Assembly (NCBI GenBank): GCA_030374735.1
Contig: JASCIV010000310.1
Span: 4,105 to 24,914 of the forward strand
Direction: 5' to 3'
Length of the DNA stretch: 20,810 nucleotides
DNA from: Gracilaria caudata
Taxonomy: Eukaryota > Rhodophyta > Florideophyceae > Gracilariales > Gracilariaceae
In this document: piece by piece, positions 16,101 to 20,810 of the stretch
Layout: each line of letters begins with the position of its first letter
How positions within the stretch are numbered: position 1 is the stretch's first letter
The notes under the pieces: model-generated
The model's input: the letters and a program-made list of their open reading frames with translations, nothing else
Database searches by the model: none
Told to the model about the DNA's origin: nothing
Made by a program: the position numbers and the translations under genes

Positions 16101-18677
16101 ATTGCGTTGGTGTACAATATATGTCCCCCAAAAGATCAACAAGAGCTCGTTGGAAACCTTGTCCGGTCTTTGACATCGGGCAAGCGAGCGGCTGCAACCG
16201 TTCCTGGTGACCAGGGCGTGTTGTTGGAATTTGGCGGTGTGGATGTTCAATCCAATTCGGCAGGAACGCGGTCCGCTACGTACAAGGAGCTCTGTTCCCT
16301 TGCACAAGATATGGGTCAGCCCGAACTTGTTTACAAGTTTATGGACCTGGCAGGTCACGCAGCGCTTTGGAACAGTCGCAAGGGCGCTGCTTTGGCTGGG
16401 AGTGCGCTCTTGAACAATGAGATAGCTGCCGAACAACTTCGGCCCCACGTGAAGAGTTTGTTGCCCCGGCTATATGTGTATTGCCATGATCCGACAGAAA
16501 GCGTGCGCGTTGCGATGGGGTCGATCATATCTGCTGTCGTAAAGGCTTCAGGTCATGGCTCAGTGGCGGAAGCGATAAAAGCGAACTTGCCCGCGGTAAC
16601 CGATCACTGTATTAAGTCAATCGTTTCGAGACAATGGCGCTCTCGTGAGGCTGGATGCGGCGCCCTACGGGATGTGCTTGTGTCTCGGACTTGGGAAGAA
16701 GTGAAGGACTCGCTGAAGGATTTTTGGTATTACACACTGCGGGCTATGGATGACATTAAGGAGAGCGTGCGGAAAAGTGCTCAAGGAACGGGAAGGGCAC
16801 TCTCAGAACTCTCTATACATCTGTGCAATCCGGGCTATGTTGGAGAGGAGAATTCTGCTCAAGCCGTAGACGTCGTACTGTCAGTGCTTATGTCGTCCTT
16901 CACGCACAGCGCTGATGAGGTGAGAGCGCTGGTGTCCAAAACTCTGTCGGAGATAATACGACATGGAGGAACAGCATTGCGGTCGTCTGTGCCGGATTTG
17001 ATGGCAAATCTGTTAGAGGCAGCAACAGAGCTCGAACCGCAAATCTTGAACTATGCGGAATACCATGTGGCCTCTCCCGAAGAGTTGCAGAATGCTCGGG
17101 TCACTGCTGCAAGCATGTCGTCATCCTCCTTGATCGACTCGCTGGAACGACTCGTAAGACAGGTTGACGAAACAATCGCAGCCGAGGTTGTTTCGAATCT
17201 GGCGCGCTTAGCTCGCATAGGGGTGGGAATACCGACGCGCGCAGCGACGGCTAGATTGATGGCCAGCATTCTGCAATCCAGGGCGGTGATCATGGAACCG
17301 TATGCGGCAAAACTTTTGTTCCCAGCGGCAGGCGCGGCGGGTATGGAACGCAACTCAATGCTTCGAAAGGCATGGTGCAACGCGGCTGGAAGGGCGGCAA
17401 AACTGTGCAGCGTCGACGAGGTGGGAAAGTATTGCCAACAAATAGCCAAGAAGGCTACATCCGAAGATCCACGTGACCGTGCGCTTGCGTCATCACTGGC
17501 AGCTGGCTTGTGGCGAATGGCTCCAGACACTGCTCATCAGCACGCAAGCTCGATACTGCCTCTGGCGTACATGGGTCGTCGTGAAACGGACGATGATGCG
17601 GGAGATGCAAGCAAGAACTGGAAAGATGTGTGGAATGAAGGAGCACCGAGCACGCAAGCTGGGCTCCGGCTGTATGCAAAAGAGATTGTGGAAATATGCG
17701 AACAGCGGCTGTCCACTTCAGCTCAGTATCGTGTGAAGCGAAGCGCTGCGGCAACTCTGGGAGACTTGGCCGACGCGTCGAACGACACGGTAGACGTTCA
17801 GTACATGGCCAGAAGTGCAAAAGCGCTATTAGCAGTTCTTCCAGGGCACATTTGGGAGGGTCAGCACGAGGCCATTGAAGCTATTGGATCGCTGGCGGAG
17901 TCTAGCTCCAGCCTCTTACTGTGGGATGCATGCGGAGGGGGCACAGTCGTCGTGCAGACCCTTTTGGCAGAATCACAACGGGGGAAGAAAGAGTATCGAA
18001 TCGCAGCCATCGATGCAGCTAGAAAGGTTTTGGTGAACACGCGAAAGACGTTGAGCATGTATGAAGAAGTCAGAGCTGAGTTGTCTGAGCTCGTGTCGCC
18101 CAGTTTGTCCGATATGAACGCCAGCGTGCCGAACATATCCCGCATGGTGTGGGAAACGGGGTCGGACGCGGATGCTGTGGATGCTCGCAACAAGGCGCGA
18201 AAGGCACAAAAGTCGCTCTGCAAAGCTGCCATCCAATGCGTAGAATCGTCGATTACGGCCAAAGCGGGCGAGAAACAGGGCGAACATGTGCAGGATTTGC
18301 TGTGCGTTTTCGAAGAACTGATGCAGAATGACTGGGATATACGACTAAGCGTGCTGCAAGCTGCGGAGAGCTTGTCCGAACGACTCTCCAAAGGCGAGCT
18401 GCATTTTGGAAGTTCTGCGGAACGAAAGGAAGCGCTGACGAAGCGAATGATCAACCTCAGCAAGGATGGTGTGCATGAAGCCAAGTACAACGCGCTTCGG
18501 AAGAGTGGTTTGTCGATTCTGGATCATGTTGCGCACGTGGTGAGTGATTCGGGCGCAATGAAAGCTGTGATGGGAGAAGAACTGCTGGCTCAGATCAGAA
18601 GGTCGCGCGATGAGGATTCGGAACCCGGCGTACGTTCTGCGGCAATACGATTGTGCACGGTGCTCGGAATATCGTGA
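13116..18677 (+). CDS. ECM29: ECM29-like proteasome adaptor and scaffold protein
   Basis: The intronless frame encodes 1853 aa, close to the usual ECM29 length (about 1850). The family is a HEAT-repeat solenoid that ties the 20S core to the 19S regulatory particle, acts in proteasome quality control, and can tether proteasomes to membranes and motors. The first 490 residues resemble the ECM29 N-terminal domain: helical pairs at 1-70 (with RVRAHPQLKLP) and 357-390 (KLRAFGYTALSDLALRVPSL), ending NIIASSDNSARV near 470-480. Tandem HEAT-like helices fill the rest. The family's C-terminal W-x-x-VW-x-E motif is WKDVWNEGAPSTQAGLRLY at about 1501-1519. Residues about 842-898 are a Ser-rich, probably disordered insertion. 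ATG 13116 (ATCATGGAA, good context) was chosen over the earlier in-frame TTG at 13026. It is divergent from the GATA gene and convergent with the lectin. GCN1 is the main alternative but is much longer. Confidence 0.92.
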   Translation: MEDAELQAVEAALNTLILAQNEAALQKVLSRLLPALLSALSTPSAAARAKCIHTLQHINVRVRAHPQLKLPFAAVLRVATASDAAVLTVNVAIQGGYLTRCFERLCNAEQADALHSLVDAALSVRAAQNRDVLHFLAVRALTQAARLTEGAHSHALWKRLSRCSDAAVASFFSYCLLALRAKLETSVSESALLAIVRVTSEYATFDNDAQRAARVFAHFLVAAGTASRSALQAAGEDAMKRVDTCDVLAAADPNIAATLFELFNDVHAEIALRIVLLGKGLLRVTLCANCFPEVFDVMHHSLFTPGIPPRFYALGMQFVSFVIANCDVDVLVHNSAQFVSLMLKLVNNDTDGAPSFAPKLRAFGYTALSDLALRVPSLIHDRSLSLQLFFDGAQSKSHPPELRNAASQALITLARIVTVAPRDDSPFRKLLVSMLMGAIADEDDVSISARAAAVHWANECFSFSDAEARLINIIASSDNSARVTQLAAIGLKPRKLSRQPAAAPRDKPAHPTAAYPHFYELVNVYNSHCQSHQMRSKSVAAYLHFSLTSMMHQLSPRRRIQLLPAHEIDSFLNRDQATLNAFNSMLTTAMHVLLHPEPTQSPNLETSALCIVLFASKTKSLREQVAQAFRHKLHDLFKLITRKSALGDVIVARAVSMLVGVCAEVLSMEELQQLISRFGSGLEPNPSGVASGRHGEDERVARIMTTAQIICCAARRADVVWDDSETSAISQVTSRISKRIMLPIESSDVVRSAACVALADIGTSKQLPLSSSSRERILSTLTGILKLSSSPSKVVQAASHALGNICVGEPRTSFQRKASEGLLHVCRERKEEDIRFTAAECLVRCISALDVPSPSALEDASADVSSKSPGTAHSSELQSITELRELGYSVRDRIHDGSEQQHASLLPETIKAIMSLVFDERPNARAGGCVCLFTFLKLLADKSESEKYTFASPADEARFKQEQELLLSLLPEIQRAFIVLLSDRSDFTQQMASCGIALVYNICPPKDQQELVGNLVRSLTSGKRAAATVPGDQGVLLEFGGVDVQSNSAGTRSATYKELCSLAQDMGQPELVYKFMDLAGHAALWNSRKGAALAGSALLNNEIAAEQLRPHVKSLLPRLYVYCHDPTESVRVAMGSIISAVVKASGHGSVAEAIKANLPAVTDHCIKSIVSRQWRSREAGCGALRDVLVSRTWEEVKDSLKDFWYYTLRAMDDIKESVRKSAQGTGRALSELSIHLCNPGYVGEENSAQAVDVVLSVLMSSFTHSADEVRALVSKTLSEIIRHGGTALRSSVPDLMANLLEAATELEPQILNYAEYHVASPEELQNARVTAASMSSSSLIDSLERLVRQVDETIAAEVVSNLARLARIGVGIPTRAATARLMASILQSRAVIMEPYAAKLLFPAAGAAGMERNSMLRKAWCNAAGRAAKLCSVDEVGKYCQQIAKKATSEDPRDRALASSLAAGLWRMAPDTAHQHASSILPLAYMGRRETDDDAGDASKNWKDVWNEGAPSTQAGLRLYAKEIVEICEQRLSTSAQYRVKRSAAATLGDLADASNDTVDVQYMARSAKALLAVLPGHIWEGQHEAIEAIGSLAESSSSLLLWDACGGGTVVVQTLLAESQRGKKEYRIAAIDAARKVLVNTRKTLSMYEEVRAELSELVSPSLSDMNASVPNISRMVWETGSDADAVDARNKARKAQKSLCKAAIQCVESSITAKAGEKQGEHVQDLLCVFEELMQNDWDIRLSVLQAAESLSERLSKGELHFGSSAERKEALTKRMINLSKDGVHEAKYNALRKSGLSILDHVAHVVSDSGAMKAVMGEELLAQIRRSRDEDSEPGVRSAAIRLCTVLGIS

Positions 18678-19191
18678 GAGCAAAAAGCGCCTGTTTTGTT
18701 GCCAGAGTTGCAGAGCGTGGAGATCATGTACGCGACGTGGGCACGCAGATAGATGCTTGGCAACTCAAAGGGTATGGGCAAAAGTGGAGGTGGAGGAAAG
18801 CAGCTCGGGGTTAATCTGTTTATATCTTTCTATAGCTGGCGACTGCGAACGATGGTGCACGTTGTGTAGTGTTGTTGACGTAATGCGATTGAATGCGTCT
18901 GAACACGAACAGGGGGTGTTATATTTTTGGTGTGTACCTCGTCCATCGGTAGGCGGCCTGCTCTTGAGTTCACCACGCGTCAGAAAAGGACGCGCCCCCG
19001 TGTCACCTTGAGTGAGCGTAACTCTATGTAAAGAACTAGTGTACGTGATCAGTGATGTGTGTTAGGGTTGGTGCTTTCCGCGTTGCGACGTTCAAGCGGC
19101 GCCGCACACAGGTTCTGTCGGCAGTGACTGAGACCGATGTGGTTTGTGAAAATGAAAGTTCTGTTGAAAGCATGAACGGCATAAACAAATG
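18678..19191. other. Convergent intergenic region
   Basis: Both flanking genes end here, so it should hold both 3' untranslated regions and termination sites. No AATAAA is present on either strand near the stops. AT-rich patches (TTTATATCTTTCTATAG near 18819 and GTTATATTTTTGG near 18918) are candidate 3'-end elements for ECM29. The short open frames have no recognisable product. Confidence 0.45.
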
Positions 19192-20781
19192 TTACACCAT
19201 ACGACCCACTTTGCGCGATGCCAGCGCCATCTTATTCACATGGTACACGCCAACGCCCAGGAGCGCTTGAACAATCACAAACATCAACAACGTGCCACTT
19301 CCGCCCGACGACTGCTCCGCAATACTCTCATGATGATCGATCAACTCCTCGTGCAACTCATCATGCGAATCCGAAATGCCCATCGTCTTCTCCCGCAACG
19401 TGCGCAGCGAGTTGTGAAGCCCCTGCAACTGGCTCGAGAAGCGGTCCGACGCGTACGACAGATCGCCCGCGGTGTCCTTCAGGTGTCTCAACACGCCCAC
19501 CAACTGCGACATGTCGCTCTTCTGCTTCTCCATTTCACGGATGAGTTGGGCGGTGATGTCGCGCACGCCCTCCAACTTGAGCTTTGTCTCCTGCGCATTG
19601 TCGTCGCCAAGCCCCTTGAGCATGGCCGACACCGAGTTGTACACCTCGTACACCTGCAGATCCAACGAGCCCGACAATGACGACTGCGCGTCCGCGCCGA
19701 CATGGATGCGCGCCGCAGGGTCCGGATCGGTGCGATGCTCCGGCGCTTTATCAGCCGCAGCCCCACCAGAGGCAGTACCACCAGAGGCAGCACCTCCAGA
19801 GGCAGCGCCGCCAGAGGCAGCGCCGCCAGAGGCAGCACCACCCTGCGCATACGACGCCGAATCCGCGCGCGAGCTATCGGCGCTATACTGTTGCTGACGC
19901 TCCGTCGTGGCCGCTCCATACTGCTGCGAGTAGTAATCGGAGCGGTACGAATTGGCGCGCGGCGCCGGTTCGTCGATGAACACGGCGTCGTGCACCTCGT
20001 GGTTGGCGAAGAAATGGCCCGTCTCCGCCGCAAACGCAAAGTGACCACCGCCGGAGAACGGTAGTCGCACGTTAGACGCCTTGAAACAGGTGTGCCAACG
20101 GTGCGGCGCGCGCGGGTTCATGGCCACGCCCACGTGCAGATCGCCGTCCACAAACTGCACGTACACGCGGATGGGGTGGTTCATCTCGAGCGTGCAGCCC
20201 TTTGTGAGCTCTGTGTCGGTGCCATCGGTATCCGGGTTCCATTGTTTGGTACCGTCCGACACGTACGCGTACATGTACGGCACATTTCGCGTGCGCGAGT
20301 TGGAGAAGGTGTCAATAATAAGTCCGAGTCCCACAAAGGTGTGACTCATGCCCATGGCAGAGCCCAGCCGCGGGCGCTCGCGCGTGAAGAAGAAGCCCAT
20401 GCCGTCCGCGGGCTCGTGGCTGTCGCGCACGGTGTCCATCTCGACGTCGAAGTAGCCGTTGAAGTTTTGCGAGTCGGTGGGCACGGCGTTGTAGAACACG
20501 CCCTGGTTGGCCTGACTGGCGGAGGTGAGACGCACGACGTCGCGCCCCGCGCGACTGCGCGTGATGATGGTGGTGCCCAGTTGGAACCAGGCGTTGACCG
20601 GATCGCCGGCGGGACTGGGCTCGTACGGCTGCCGAAAGGTGTGGTCCATGTCGCCCGCGCCGAGGTACGGGAACTGGAACAGCTTGGGGTACTTGGTTTG
20701 GCGCTCCTGGCGCGACAGCTGCTGCGCGGGTGCGGCGCGCAGCGCCAGCGCGATCAGCGCAAGCACGAGCGGCGCGAACAT
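19192..20781 (-). CDS. L-type lectin, ERGIC-53/VIP36-like cargo receptor
   Basis: This is a predicted type I membrane lectin that binds high-mannose glycoproteins and helps them move between ER and Golgi. Its 529 aa comprise a signal peptide (about 1-20, MFAPLVLALIALALRAAPAQ); an L-type lectin domain (about 34-270) with FQLGTT, ADGMGFFF (D126, G127) and the calcium-site motif D157-T-F-S-N161; a Cys pair (C196, C232) matching the family disulphide; and a GGHFAFAAETG strand near 245. A (GGAAS)n linker follows (314-343), then a predicted coiled coil (about 374-490) and one transmembrane helix (about 496-515, TLLMFVIVQALLGVGVYHV). The cytosolic tail is short, ending ASRKVGRMV, without the KKxx or KKFF signals of ERGIC-53. 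The ATG at 20781 directly precedes the signal peptide. Only 29 bases lie upstream in the window, so the promoter is not visible. Confidence 0.92.
   Translation of the reverse strand: MFAPLVLALIALALRAAPAQQLSRQERQTKYPKLFQFPYLGAGDMDHTFRQPYEPSPAGDPVNAWFQLGTTIITRSRAGRDVVRLTSASQANQGVFYNAVPTDSQNFNGYFDVEMDTVRDSHEPADGMGFFFTRERPRLGSAMGMSHTFVGLGLIIDTFSNSRTRNVPYMYAYVSDGTKQWNPDTDGTDTELTKGCTLEMNHPIRVYVQFVDGDLHVGVAMNPRAPHRWHTCFKASNVRLPFSGGGHFAFAAETGHFFANHEVHDAVFIDEPAPRANSYRSDYYSQQYGAATTERQQQYSADSSRADSASYAQGGAASGGAASGGAASGGAASGGTASGGAAADKAPEHRTDPDPAARIHVGADAQSSLSGSLDLQVYEVYNSVSAMLKGLGDDNAQETKLKLEGVRDITAQLIREMEKQKSDMSQLVGVLRHLKDTAGDLSYASDRFSSQLQGLHNSLRTLREKTMGISDSHDELHEELIDHHESIAEQSSGGSGTLLMFVIVQALLGVGVYHVNKMALASRKVGRMV
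19753..19842 (-). repeat. 15-bp tandem repeat encoding GGAAS in the lectin
   Basis: About six 15-base units (plus-strand consensus near GCCGCCAGAGGCAGC) encode GGAAS repeats with one GGTAS variant at residues 314-343. The units stay in frame and form a flexible linker between the lectin domain and the coiled coil. Copy number may vary between strains. Confidence 0.9.
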
Positions 20782-20810
20782 TTTGGCGACGGCGCGACGG
20801 GCGGTAACTC

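Noticed and set aside
13116..18677. GCN1 (translational activator HEAT-repeat protein)
   Set aside because: GCN1 proteins are about 2600 aa, and the N-terminal RAHPQLKLP region and C-terminal WKDVWNEG motif fit ECM29 better. Length (1853 aa) also fits ECM29.

Overview
The window is nuclear DNA of an intron-poor eukaryote. Three protein genes in the right half are recognisable: an ECM29-type proteasome adaptor, an ERGIC-53-like L-type lectin, and a GATA-type zinc-finger protein with one short GT-AG intron. The right half is GC-rich (many CGCG runs) and codes for long intronless proteins. I cannot name the species. An intron-poor unicellular alga, protist or fungus would fit.

Layout. Positions 1-290 are AT-rich with a cluster of TATTGCA motifs. 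From about 288 to 11,120 lies a repeat-rich accessory region. It holds three diverged, collinear copies of one multi-kilobase unit (about 288-2316, 3954-7265 and 7845-10145) and a fourth fragment (about 10894-11120). Each full unit carries a broken copy of the same unrecognised gene, whose start codon is conserved (1534, 6003, 9458). Unit 2 also took in a 346-bp solo LTR with a 5-bp target duplication (5309-5654), a Ty1/copia integrase relic (about 6465-6868), a C24 run and several perfect inverted repeats. Units 1 and 3 serve as empty-site controls for both insertions. Between units 1 and 2 sits one apparently intact orphan ORF of 177 aa (2968-3501).

From about 11,120 the composition changes. 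After roughly 700 bases of GC-rich sequence without a convincing gene come the GATA gene on the minus strand (11850-12646), a divergent promoter region with a (CA)13 microsatellite, the ECM29 gene on the plus strand (13116-18677), a short convergent intergenic stretch, and the L-type lectin gene on the minus strand (19192-20781).

How the genes relate. The GATA and ECM29 genes are head to head and may share a promoter region; ECM29 and the lectin are tail to tail. ECM29 links 20S and 19S proteasome particles and has been reported on ER/ERGIC and endosomal membranes in animal cells. The lectin is a cargo receptor for glycoproteins in the early secretory pathway. I see no evidence that the neighbourhood is functional rather than chance. 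The most novel material is the repeat unit: its unknown gene, with a repeated module of about 28 residues, resembles no family I can name.
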